Shown here: positions 23,027-36,100 of the stretch, in pieces
Position numbering within the stretch: the stretch's first letter is position 1
Layout of the letters: every line of letters starts with the position of its first letter
Assembly (NCBI GenBank): GCA_921293015.1
Contig: OV121084.1
Location: 54,423,864-54,487,863, forward strand
Reading direction: 5' to 3'
From: Phorcus lineatus
Taxonomy: Eukaryota; Mollusca; Gastropoda; Trochida; Trochidae
Length of the DNA: 64,000 nt
Position numbers and translations under genes: made by a program
The notes under the pieces: model-generated
What the model saw: only the letters and a program-made list of their open reading frames with translations
Told to the model about the DNA's origin: nothing
Databases searched by the model: none

Positions 23027-26000
23027 TCACTTACATTCTGGTTTGCGCTTGTGACTTTGTTGTTTGAGGGCCTGTAAAACAATTTATATTAATACAAATG
23101 TTCAAAAGAAAATTACCCTTTTCATATTCATTTATTAGGTGACAAACCATACTGACTTGGGCAATTATAACTTCTCAAATAATCTGGCATTGATATCAAT
23201 GAATATTCTGCAGGTAAATGGTCAAACAGGAGTCATATAGACAACTCATTAAGAAGTAAAAGTATAAATGAGAAAGATTAACACCAGATGCCAAAATGAC
23301 ACAATTAAAACATCATTTGGAAGGATAAAGATAATAAAATGTTAAGTATCTTAAAAAAATATTTCTCAAAAACAAAATAACATTTGCTACCTTGGAAGAG
23401 TATCACATTGGTTTTCTTTTATCAAGAAAATGTAATGATATGGCTTCAGACTAAATATTCATTATTAATGAAAACTTCACCTTCTTGATAGCTGTCCAGT
23501 CGTCTATCACTTCCACGTCTTTCAGCATATACACAATATAGGGACGTACCGAAGTTAAGGTAAAAATAAAAATAATACTTCAGGTTCTTTTTAATTGGAT
23601 AATATTTTCGTTCATTTTCACAGCTAGCACCATGTAAAAGATTATAATTTTCAGCAACCAATATACATATACTTGTAAACTTGACTTTGTTTATCTGTAA
23701 TGTTGATTGTAATCTGTAATGTTGATCTGTAATTTCCAGCAACCAATATACATATATTTGTAAACTTGACAATGTTTATCTGTAATGTTGATTGAAAATG
23801 TACTGTTTGATATATTGTTCAAGATACAAGAAATACAATGATGAGTTTAACCTATAGTTTGGACATGTAAACTTTGCTACACTATAAAGGATATCAGAAA
23901 CAGTGACTGGTTTTCTCCGCCTATCCGGGTTGAAAGGATCCGTAGTTTTCTTCTTTTTCTTCTGTGTAAGAGATTCATTCCATAAATCTGAAACGAGGTC
24001 AGAACACACATATAACTTTTTCTCAGTGGAGATTTCAGGGAAAATTGTACAAAAAAACTTAGAAATACCTATGATGATGAAAAAACAGTATCGCATTTAT
24101 GATTTTTAGGAGGTATCGTCCTTAACTGTTGGGAAAAGGCAGGACTCAACACTTAGCTTAGGATTTGAAATCAATCTTAATAATTTAAGATATTATTCTA
24201 CGCTGCGTAGATTATAGATATCATCAGACTCGATTACTAAAGCTGTCAAGTTAACCTCTCACGTGGTGCAAGTCAGCCAATCAGCGACTTTGCCCTACAT
24301 GCTTTGGGTAGTGGTTTGCGAAGACGTGTGCAAATTTTTCGACTGTTGTTAAGTAGTCAATAACAAGTATATGTATCCCCATGTTCCTATGACTTATACA
24401 AACGATGCATTAAATTGCCTTAAGTTCCACCTGTTAGTTTAAATCGAATCCCATAATGTTATCTTTAGCAAAGTAATACCCGCAAGCCATAATGTTATGC
24501 TAGAGTGGTGTAAAAGGAGAGGTAACCAACACAACCAGAGACATACATTCTGCAGAATTTTATACATGAATTTACATATTTCGACCCTTGAGAGGGCCTT
24601 CATCATATGAATAAAATTCTTTGGTTGTGGTGGTTACCTCTTCATACACTGTTTACCAACCCTCGGGTTGGTCCACCACGGCATCTTTCAGTGGATCCTG
24701 GAGAATTTGAGCCCTAAGAAAACTAATGTTGGACGTCAGGTAGACAGCTGATCTCTAATGCTAGAGTTGTTCATTTCAAATAGCTATAGTTGCCATTTTT
24801 TGCAGCGGCAACGTTTAACTAACGTCTTGTATTTTTATATGTAATATTCCAAGTATACACTGTGAATTGGCCAAAATATGTAGGCATAACCATGTTGACA
24901 GATGAGAAAGACCAAACATGAAGAAAAAAAAGAGAAAAGTTTTCTTGTTGATACTGGGTTGCACATATTTGAAGTACATATTATGCAAATTAGAAATATC
25001 CTCTTACCGTCAAATACTGATGTGTTAAAAATGAATTTGTCATTGGCTATTTATGGTAAGATATTAAGCAAATTTCTTCACCTCGCTCTTTGGGGAATCA
25101 TAAGCGAATACGTTATCACTAACCATAGCCATCTTGATATGTGCATTGCGACTGGTCGAGGTAATTTTCTTCAGATCAACTTACTGCTTGATTAATGGGG
25201 TCTTGTGAGATCTTTAATCTATGTCACATAGTGAAGCAAAAATATTATTTTACTTTAATGAGATTGAATACCCAAGATAGATATTGACTTCAACAGTATT
25301 TACTTCCATGTATTGCTTATGCAGTAATATATATATAAAAGTTTGATGGAAAAATTCATTCCTTCGCACTATACTTTTTCATTTAATGTAAGTATTTGGA
25401 ATAAATATCTGACCACCAGAGTCAATTGCTGATTAGTTAGAATGAGGCCTAATGCAATAATGGTCTGAAGTGTCTTTAAATTGGGCTGCTTGTAAATCAA
25501 TATGGGTATAATGCTTCTTAAGCCCTGCTAACTTTGGAGACTATTGAATGTTTGAGTCTTGTCAGAGCCTTTCCAACAGAAATATCCTTTTAATTCATCT
25601 GTCACAGTTTGATAAGCCATACCTGATGAGATATCAATATTATTTCTGTCCTCTTCTAGTCTTCGGATTTTCTCTTCAAGTTCTTGTTTTACAGTATCAT
25701 ACAAAATGATCTTTTCACTCTGTAAGAGAAAAGAAAAACAAAGCATGAATTTAGTTCTCCTGTCTTCATTCAACAGTAGAAGTCATTTATAAATTTATAT
25801 AAGCAGTCCTTTCAATGGTTAAACATAGGTAACCTAACCCTGACAATGAAAAATCAAAGTTACTGTAGCAATTAACTCACTAATACAAATATTCATTATT
25901 GTGAAATGACCTGTAGTTGAGTTTGTTATTACAAATGGAATCTCACTCACAAAAAAAACCCTTTTAAGATAGAAGTTTGTTTATTCAAGCAACGAAATGG

Positions 26001-27679
26001 AAAAGAAAAGTTTGTTACCTCCATATTCTGATAAGATGAGAGTTCTTCACTTTCAAACCTGCTTTTAATGCAAGCAATTCTGAGTTCTCGAAAAATACCT
26101 AGAAATCATAAGTGAAAATTTAGGCAAGAAAGATTTTGGATTTTATCTGACATATAAAACATTCTATTGTGCTTTTAGTCATCAATAACATAATTTTCAA
26201 GAAATAAATTGCCGGTTTGATGTGTACCCTAAAGATTATCATGACTTTACTATTGTATGGTAAGTCACAGCTCTCAGCTCTAAGTAGGATTCTAACCCAG
26301 GGTGAGAAAGTGGAGCAGCAGTTTATAAGCTTTATCCAGAGACAGGATTGGCACTTTGATAATATATGCATTTGAAAAGGTGAGACGATTTGGAATTCAT
26401 GAAATATTTAATATTTCTATCATAATTAGTTTCCGGGAGAATGTCAAATGTAACAAAGTTTAAAAATAAACTTCATGATATCATTGTGGCAATGCATAGC
26501 AAACTATCGGTTTTGTTGCAGAAAATTCAATCACAAAATACAATTATTCGAAAATCCTTTAAAAACAGATATAAAAATTTAGAATCTTACCTGCTACTTG
26601 TGTGCGAATGCGCATGTTGTCCTGAAGTTGAGCCAGGGGATTGAGATATTCTATAGCTTTACCAGCTTTCACCTCTTCCAACTTAGCTATAACCTGAGCA
26701 TTTCTCTCTCGATACAATCTGGAAAATTATTAAACAATAAATATCATAGGTTGAAGTATATTTGCAGTATTTCATCCTTGAGTATATCATGCAAGTTTGT
26801 TCTTTTTTGGTTACTAATTTGTTGCCTTGAATCTGATTTTACTGAATAATTTTTAATATATATACATAGATAGAAATATTATTGATCACAGTATTTTCAA
26901 GTTTAAAGTCTAATGTAAGTAAATTAAGCCATCTGTGTTTATAGTAATTATCAAACAGTTTTTATTGACAAGAGTCAATTACAAATTGAACATAATTTAA
27001 GAAAAATCAATCACTTACTGTTCTTTGAGTTCACTGAACTGTCTTTCAAGTTCTGTCATATCATCAAGACATTCATTTCTTCGGCGTTCACTTTCTTCTT
27101 CATCAAGTTCTATCAAAACAATGTCTTTTTATTTACAATCATCATCTATATCGTTCAAACGATCTTTAAACTAAGATTAAAGATTAAAGCCAGATTACTT
27201 TAAAAAGCATAAAATTCCTGTCAAGATCGACTTTTAATTTCATTTTTACATTTCAAATGGATTGATTATGAGTATTATAAACTTCATTTATTGTTTTTAT
27301 ATTTATGGTATCTTAAAAATATGATTATTTTAGAATTGGGATGAAAATATATTGCTTTTGATGAGAAACAGGTCAAAGCAAAAAATTTAAGGTTGGTTTT
27401 TTTTTATGTGAAGCAACAATCATTAATAATTAAATCACTACGTTGACTATGACTAAAATATTTATTTACTAATAATGAGTGAATATTTTACCACATTTCC
27501 AAGGAAATCAGAATGAAAACTTTATAAGCATTTCAGGAAATAGTACCTGAAGTATCCTCGTCTTCGCCTTCAGATGATGCCGAGCCAGTTTCGTCGTCGG
27601 AACTTTTGTCGCTATCGCCTTGATCTTGTTCCATTTCTTCTTCCTCCGTCTCTCCCCGGTCATTCTCTATTAATGGCAT
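23027..27679 (-). CDS. BRMS1: BRMS1/BRMS1L family subunit of the Sin3-HDAC complex
   Basis: Eight exons on the minus strand: 27679-27547, 27109-27019, 26718-26591, 26098-26019, 25719-25623, 23987-23895, 23545-23481 and 23071-23027. Phases agree throughout and the product is 243 residues (human BRMS1 is 246). Residues 1-50 are acidic. The Sds3-like coiled-coil region follows: [39 protein letters not shown], then [19 protein letters not shown]. Next come a Lys-rich run with [11 protein letters not shown], then [22 protein letters not shown] and a short basic tail, as in BRMS1 rather than the longer BRMS1L. The family acts in nuclear Sin3/HDAC1-2 corepressors. The intron between exons 6 and 7 is U12-type AT-AC. 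The stop codon TGA lies inside a GTAAGTGA string that could serve as a donor for a longer isoform. Confidence 0.92.
23546..23894 (-). other. U12-type AT-AC intron of the BRMS1 homologue
   Basis: On the minus strand the intron begins ATATCCTTT (23894-23886), the U12 donor consensus, and ends TAC. A branch-point match CCTTAAC lies at 23560-23554, with the branch adenosine (about 23555) roughly 10 nt from the 3' end, the U12 spacing. No GT-AG pair restores the conserved VSGPYIVYML join, whereas these AT-AC borders restore it exactly (g|gt gives Gly). Confidence 0.9.
23651..23795. repeat. Two-copy 85-bp tandem duplication inside the U12 intron
   Basis: CAGCAACCAATATACATATA occurs at 23652 and again at 23737. 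Each is followed by TTTGTAAACTTGAC-like sequence and TTTATCTGTAATGTTGATTG. Confidence 0.8.
24504..24652. mobile_element. Small MITE in BRMS1 intron 5
   Basis: AGAGGTAACCAACACAACCA at 24518 is mirrored by TGGTTGTGGTGGTTACCTCT ending at 24641. Weaker complementarity continues outward to about 24504 and 24652. The interior (CCCTTGAGAGGGCCTTCATC) has no open frame. Confidence 0.75.
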
Positions 27680-27829
27680 GGTAATGATGCTATCTTAATG
27701 CAAAATAAATACCTACTTTGACGTACTTGACTTTAACATGCACTAAAATTCAAAAGTAAACAGTAAACAAGCGCCCAAGCAGGTGCTCGTTTGTATTTCG
27801 GACAAGACACACAGACGGAAGCACATATA

Positions 27830-27839
27830 CGCATGCGCA
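27830..27839. promoter_or_regulatory. NRF-1-like palindrome upstream of BRMS1
   Basis: CGCATGCGCA lies 151 bp upstream of the BRMS1 start codon. It is the same core as upstream of NAA30 and ALKBH6. Confidence 0.55.
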
Positions 27840-30109
27840 CAAGGGGATTCCACGGGGAAGCCCATTAGTGCTATTTTTAGAAAAAGGCTGGTTCCTCTAG
27901 TGCAATGTATATATATGTATATATAGATATTATATCCCTTGTAAGTTTGAGTAAACAAAGAGTTTTATTAGTTGTCAGTCTCTTAAGCGTAGCCAATGAA
28001 TGAATTATGAGCGATCCATTATTCAAGCAGATAAAACCATCGGTTCAATCAAAGACGTACATACGTCTTTGGTTCATTATATATACACACATTATATATT
28101 TCTGACATCTGAGCGTTCTAAATCGTCATGAGGAATATTTATATAGTGGAAAGAAAATTTAAAAAACTAAATCCTCGTAAAGAAGATTAAACCAATTAAA
28201 TCACATACATAATCATACGAATATAATAATCAGGAAACAATATTTAGAGCATAATCTGCAAAATTATTCATAACAATAACGTTTACTGGTTTTTTAAATA
28301 TTTCTAATTATCTATTTTTGTGGTAAATGCACTTTAACACGACAGTATTATCTGTTTGGTTTAAGGTTTGTTTTGAATGTGTTGCCGGTATTTTTTAAAT
28401 TATCATTTTCAGTGCTCTGTTTCTGTATCCAGGGTATCCAAAACAAAATTTAATAATTCTTATCGAAAAGCTTATATTTGCTTGAAAACGTGATATTATC
28501 CAGTTCATAACGTTACTCCATATATTTTTGACAATCGAAAAAAAAGAAGACTTTTTGTTCCTTTCTCTACCTCACTAAAGCATTTATTTTCTTTTTTAAA
28601 TTTCATCTTCATCAAAAGATCATTTGTCGGAAGAATTTTTTGTAAAATGGATGGTTGAAACCGTTTTTTAAAAAGAATTAGATATGACATAAAGGATATT
28701 TCATTTATGATACTCCATTCACTTTCCTCGACTGAACATTCAAGATCTATTTCCCATTTCCCCTGCAGGCCTGTGCTTGTACACAGACATTGTGTTTGCT
28801 GACTCTTGTAGTATATCGTGAAACTTTCAGCATCCAGTTTTCTTTGTGGCTATCTTTTCAATAAATATAGTATAATTGGCATAACTAATTTTTCTTCATT
28901 TCAATTTTTAATTAGACTAATCAAATTACACTTTTTGATGCTCTCGCGAATATCTATGAATTCATATTGCGACGAAAACGAAAATTTCTTTCTTTAAAGT
29001 GATAAACATTATGGTTACTTTTATCGAGGGGGCGCCTCAAATGAGTTTCCTTTTTTAATCTGAACTGTCAAATTTTGAAAAGGGATGGTCTTTATGGTAC
29101 AGAATAACAAATTCAGAATGTAATGCATCATGTATTATTACCAGAGAACATTCTAATGAGGAACAGTTAACGCTCTAAGCATAATCAAGATATGTGCACA
29201 CCTTTTCATCAAAAACTCTACGTAAATTAAGCAATGTTACCAGATTTCTACGATGCTTGGAATAGTTCATCTGAAAAGCAGTAATTTTAATGATAGACAA
29301 ACAATAAGTTCGTCGTACGATTTATAATACTCACCGGCACCCTCCTCCATTTAAGAATATCCGAATGTTCCTTTCTCAATAAGAATAGTTATGAACAGAG
29401 TCCCATTTCATTATAACGCAGTGAGTACGATAACATCGGTAATATGGATGGGGTGAGCGATACTTGAAAACATCTACAATCCCGCTCTGCCTTGAAATAT
29501 TACTGTTTCCAGAAGACATATGTAGGCCTATCACTGTGACAGAGCACCAATATGTTTGAAAACTCAATGGTCAAACACATGCTTTCACATTTGAGATAGA
29601 TTTGCACTTAATGCCCTTTTGATATCCACAGATTTAACAAATCATCAGGAAATGTCTTGTTCAAATCAAACATTATTGTAATGCATTCTCAAGGCATTGC
29701 TTACTACAGCAAAAAAGCTTGGCAATAGGAAAGGTAAGTTCCGTCATCCATAATTGAACAGCCAATCGATACCGCAGTACAGGTATCGATTTGCCAGTAG
29801 ACACCGCAAGTGAACAGTGTCTGGTGGCCTACCCTGACAAGCTGTGCCCCGGATCAATGGGGGTATTGAAGGAAACACTCGGCAAAAATGACGTAGACGC
29901 GACGTCATTAAGAATTATGGATAGCGTTTTCCTCGCCACGTTGAAGAATGTTGCTATATATAGTGGATGGATATATTTCACGTGTGATAAATGATTAAAG
30001 TCGAGAGCATTTGAGTGGAGCCGGTTGAGATAAGAACGAACTTCCCCGCTTAAATATACTGGCTGATATTGTAGATTGATTTACCTGATTTTGATACAAT
30101 ATATACACA
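27840..30109. other. Intergenic stretch between BRMS1 and the fibrinogen-domain gene
   Basis: AT-rich with no supported gene. It contains a near-perfect palindrome at 28050-28071 (CAAAGACGTA-CA-TACGTCTTTG). The upstream region and promoter of the gene beginning at 30110 lie at its right end. Confidence 0.5.
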
Positions 30110-33100
30110 ATGATTCGATATCTACCTGTGCACGTGGCTTCATGGCTTCTGATTGTTGTTTTTACCCGCGAAGTTTACAGGTATGTCTTTCATTTTTGAT
30201 TATTCTGTGTTGAGATATTCGTCCTTGCATGATGTGACTTATGATAAATTTTAGTCCACGCTATGTCTAACTAAAATTCAATAAACGTCGAATAACAATT
30301 TACTTGATCTTTACGTTAAAATTATTCCCAATCAAACATATTCATTATTTATTACCAAATTGTACAGTTTATCAACATTCCATATCATCAACCCATAACA
30401 AGAGATCGTCAGCCGAGCTTGCAAGGGTTGTTACTAATAGCCCTGAACTTGCAACGGTGTCTCACTATTGGAAATCAGATAATACATCTATCGTTACCGG
30501 TTCACTCTATAGAAAGGTAGATTAGTTTTTGTTTGAAATAGTGGCACGCCATGTCAGTTAGTACAACCCTAGTCACGAATGATCTATGGGGTATAAGCTA
30601 AGGAAGTCGAATACACATATTTGTCTATGTGGAGGGTCAATAATCTTTGACACGTGCTTTGGGCTGGGTTGGCAGTTGTGTTTTGAGTATTTGGGTATTA
30701 TATATGTATTCTTTTCTTCTTCAGCTCAGCTACTTATGGGACACCCCTTGTTAATGATGAATTACATTTTCGTTTAACAACTGTTTCAATGAACGATATA
30801 TCTTTCCTTGGGTAAAAGTGCTCTATACGATAACTTTTCAAGACGTATTTTAAACATTGCTTCAACAATGGTTTGATATTGTAAATAAAATACCTTGATT
30901 GGTGTCCGGGCCAACGGTTGAAAAACGTCCGGTGTAGTATGCAAGGTGAATATCGACATGATTGTGTGACATATGGCATCCGTGTGATAAGAAAAATAAT
31001 CCATTATGTGCTCATCATATATGAAATGAAACGAGAATATGCTGAAAACACTGTTGATACTTCAAATATTTCACATTATAAGTATATAATTAAAATATTC
31101 ACAAATGATATATGTGATATTAAGGATTTACTTTTATGAACTTGTTAAAACCAATACATAAATCCAGGAATTAGACCGAAATTTCACATTAGTGAATATA
31201 AAACGTTCTTATTTATGCTATTTTAATTTTCACCGACTTTGGTAATGCTCTGTAGTCATATTTTTTCATCTTCTTCTTTACAGTTTCATTTAAACAAATA
31301 GAAAAAATATTGAAAAATTTAAACGTGTTAATTGCAACAAATTTTCAGAATATCAAATTTCTATTTGTGTATGAAATTCATTTCAAATAAAACTTACACA
31401 GTGTTAATAAGTGTACATTTTAAATGTATATTGCTCACAATGTCAAATCTTTTTCGGGTGTCAAACATTATTTTCAGTTCGAGTTTTGATACAAAATTAA
31501 ACATCTTATTTATTTTTTCCAGCCAAGAGAAGGCAGGGAAATGTAACGTGAAGATGTGGTACCTAGACCTGGTAACAGAGGGCGCTCTCAGCCGGGACCT
31601 CTCAGATCAACAACTTATTCTTAAAGCAAAGATTGAAAAAATGGTAGACAAATACAAAAAGCTTGGAAGAGCTGATGGAATGGTGGACTGCAGTATTTTA
31701 CAAATGTACGAGGAACTCCTAGGAGAGGAACCAACAGGCGGACAGGAAACACAAGTCTCAAGTGACGAGAAATCAAATGGGGACAAAACTGATAAGGAGG
31801 CTGCGTCTGAACCTGATGGTGCAAATGGGAAAGATGATGAATCTGATAAGATCAGCGAGAAAAATGATAATTATGAGGATGAAAAAAAAACATATGCTGA
31901 TATAAAAGAAGATAAACAAAGTGAATCTGATGATATAAAAGATGATGAACAAAAGAAAGCTGATGTAAAAGATGATACGCAAGATAATTCTGATGGTGAA
32001 AACAAAGATGAACAAAAGGAATCCGACGATGTTAAAGAAGGGGAACAAAAAGAATCTGATTATAAGGCAAATGGTAAAGACAACGAATCTGATGATGAAG
32101 TTGATGACAAAGCAGAATCTAATGACAAAGGCAATGACATTACGAAAGACGATGATGAAGGAACTGACAATCGAGAGGGAAATGGAGACGAGGAAGGTGG
32201 TGACAAAACAGGAGACGATTTTGTTGATGACACAGATCTTGATGACACCGATTTCGGGGATGATGATGACGAAAAAGAAGATGACATGGATAATGACCAA
32301 GCTGAGGCAGAGTCACTGGAGGAATCGTATGTAAGCAAGGACTCAGAATCATCAGACAAAGGCTCAGAATCAATAGACAAGGACTCCGAATCAACGGGCA
32401 AAGGTTCAGAATCTTCAGACAAAGGCTCAGAAGCATCAGACAAAGGCTCAGAAGCATCAGACAAAGGCTCAGAAGCATCAGACAAAGGCTCAGAATCAAC
32501 AGATAAAGGCTCAGAATCATCTGACGAAAACGATTCAGAATCATCAGAAAACAAAGGAAAAGGATCATCTGACGGAAAGGATTCTGGTCCATCTGAAATA
32601 AAAGATTCAGAATCACCAGTCAAGGATTCATCAGATGAAAAAAAGGCACCAGAAGATAAACAATCATCTGAGAGTGCTGATGATAAAGATTCTAAATCTG
32701 TAAGCAAAGAATCTGATTCTGCAGGTGAAGACAGGAAAATAGACGCTGAAGATACTCAAGTTCGTAAGAGAAAAACCAAATTAGTTGAAGAAACAGTTTT
32801 CGACCCCAAAAGAGGATATGTTAAAGTTGTGAAAGAAGTTGAAGTGGATGATGATGAGGAAGAAGAAGAGGAGGGAGTGGGAGAAAAGGCAAGAAAGGAC
32901 ATACAAGAGAAAACAGGGGAAAACGAAAAATTAGAAAAAGACAATGAAAAGATAAAGAGAGAAAAAGAAGAAGAAGAAGGGGTGAATGGCGGAAATTGGG
33001 AAGACAATCAGAAAGAAAAGCAGAAGCAGAAAGAAATAGAAGAGGAAGACAAGAGGCGGGAAGAGGAGAAGGAAAGGGCAAGGAAAGAAAAAGAGGATGA

Positions 33101-36100
33101 AGAAAAGAGGAAAGAGAAAGAAATGGAACTAGCAAAGAAAGAAGAAGAGAAGAAAGAAAAGGAAAAGGCCAAACAAGAAGAAGAGGATGATGGAGAAAGT
33201 AGAAAGAAGAAACCTTGGGAGAAACCAAAAAACAAAGAGAGGAAACCTTGGGAAAATGCAAAAAGCAGAGAGGAAAGTTATGATGGAAGATGCTCTGGTG
33301 ATGCCTGCAAAGAGCAAAACTCAAACGATTCTGAAAAAGAGGACAGCGTTTACAAATACACAGCTCAAGCAAAGCACCACAGGAGTTCCGAAGATGAGGA
33401 ACCAATGTGGAGAAAAAGTGAGAAACCAAACAACGAAGCAGAGGACAAGAAAGAAGCAAGACCAGTTGACTCCCGGGATTTCACAGCAGATCTGCATAGA
33501 TTTGAAATGCTGTTCCAGCAACGCGCATCTGAATATGCAAGCAAGATACAAAATCTAGAAATTATGATCATACGTCTTGAAAACCAACTGCTGGGTGAAC
33601 GCCTGAATAAGCAGAACAGTACCAGTTCATTCTCAAAACTGGAAAACCAGATCCTCAGGCTTGAGAACGAGCTGCTGAAATTGAACCAGAGTTATGCTGA
33701 CCTGAAGGAAGAGAACGTGATGCTGAAGTATCGTCAGAGGAAGTACCTCGAGTTGGGCACTGATAAAAGTAAAGATCAGTCCTCAATGGGGAACAGCACA
33801 AAGCATTTTGAACTTATCAACAAACAGCAGAACAGGATATCAGAGCTCTCAGCGTTACTTATGAACCACTCGGCGCTTTTTGATAAACTCCAGAGTAAGT
33901 CTCACGTCTTGGAAGAACAAAACCAAGCTCTTTATCAGATTGTTATGAACCAAACAGCCCTCATCTCGAATATCATGAAGAAGATGCAAGAGCTCTCAGA
34001 GGAAAACATGAAACATCGGAAGGAAACACAAGACCTGAAAACACAGATGGAATTTAAAACGAATTCAGATCGTTTACTGGAAAAGTTGAGCACTTTAGTT
34101 TCGGTTCAAATACCCTCCGCTGATATCAGTGCACAGAGAGAAGAGAAACAGAAGTCTTCAAGTAGAGTATTTAGAATGCACAACCTCTTTCCAAAGTCCC
34201 CAGATGCTGATGTGAGACCTTGGAGATGTAATGGCAATAATTCTTCAAGATTCTGTGTTTTCTATTCATTAATTCTATCACCATGTCCCCCGTTTTCAAC
34301 TGTGTACTGGCATAAGTGTCCATATTACTATAAAGACATTTCTCAGGAAGATGAAATACATCAAGAATCTAGCCAGACCTCGAAACCAAGGACGAACCAC
34401 GCTGAAGGTTCAGCTGAAGAAAGTGAAACCGTCGACAACGTTCCAAGTGCAACTAGTACAAACAGCTTTGTAAATGTCAATGACGGGGCGTCTAAAGAAG
34501 CTTCACCGTCAATAAGTTCAGAGGATGGAAAAGTACTTGAGGAAATTCTTAAACAAGAGAGAGATTCACAAAGCGTAGAAGGAAAGACGAAAGCAGATAC
34601 TTCTGAGGAAAAATCAGAAAAAGTTGAAGTAAAATCTGAAACACTAACATCAAAGTCAGAGGAACTTTCCAAGAGTAATTTAAATGAGAAGGAACCAAAA
34701 GGAAGCAAAGATTCAGAGGACAAGGCTCGTCTGCCTACTGTTGAGGAGGTCAAGGTCGCTCCTCCAAAGCCGATTGAACCAAAGCACGAAGACAGGAAAA
34801 TCCTTTACACTACAGACAAGAAGTTACCAAAACCAAGAGGTATTGCTTTTTGCTCTTCTATATCGCTTATGCTTCATATCATTGTCAACAAAATTCATCG
34901 ATATATGTTATAAAAGTATTCTTATTTTAAAGATCATCCTGCGCCATCAGACCGTTTTTTATCCCAAGATTATACGAGTACCCTCAGAAGAAACATACTT
35001 GAATTTCCCCCCAATATTGAAAGTAATTGTATTTGTTGTCCTCAGATTGCTACGAGTACATGGAGAACGGGTACGAGAGGAACGGGATGTACAAGATCTA
35101 CGTGGTGGGACAGGAGAAGCACCTGCCAGTGTACTGTGACATGAACGGGGGGTGGACGGTCATCATGAAGAGATCTTCAGGGGCGCTCGACTTCTACAGG
35201 AACTGGAACGAATACAAGAAGGGTTTTGGAGGTGAGTTGTTTCTGCTTCCTGACAACTTCTCTTGCAGGGCATAACTCACGCAACTCTCCGTCTCTGGTT
35301 ACCGTCCGCCTTCACTGGCCATAAGTAGAGTGCACTCCCTCTAAACCTTTATCCCACTTATCCAACATTCTCTCTAAACCGACACTTTCTATACCGACAT
35401 ATTCATTTGGTCATCTCTTTGACCCTTTACATATCATATATGGAACTCCCTCTTATGCGATATCCCACTATTCAGAATTCTGACACACATTTCCGGAACA
35501 AAGGTATGGTTTAATGAGGGAGCGTAAGGGAATTGGGATGAACTGTTAATTATCTGATATAAGCTTGATTCGAATCACAAATTTATGTCTACACAAGTCA
35601 GTAGCTGAACTTCATTGTTTGTATTTTAATGAGTAATGTTCCAATTGATGGAAATGCATAACTGGAGAATATCTTCACGCATCCTCATAGTTAGGAGATA
35701 TTTTTTCTGGCCCCAAGTGATGTCGGTTTAGAGGATTTGCACTGTGGTAGCCTAACCTCAAGGAGATTCCAGGTTGGAATTTCAAGTTCAGGCACAAAAG
35801 ACTTACGAGCTTGCACAAATAATTGACAAAGTCCTGCAAGGCTGACCTTAGCCTGTGATTGACACTGGTGTGAGCTGTGACTTGCGGGGGTTAGTTGGAT
35901 CAGGGACTGTCGCATGTCTTTAGAGGTTAAATTGTGTTCATTAATTTTTGACAAATTTTGAAATATATTTGGAGATATGTTAATCCTATGCCATATTTGT
36001 GTATCGAGATCTATAGAAAACAATTACAAAGATAAATTCAAGAAATTTAAGTTAGATATTTAAAAAGTGATGAGACATTATTGAGATAATAATATTTTCA

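Noticed and set aside
31773-33571. Several long minus-strand frames (up to 215 codons) rich in Ser, Leu, Phe
   Set aside because: Complement of the acidic and Lys-rich repeats of the fibrinogen-domain gene. Composition is explained by the sense strand.
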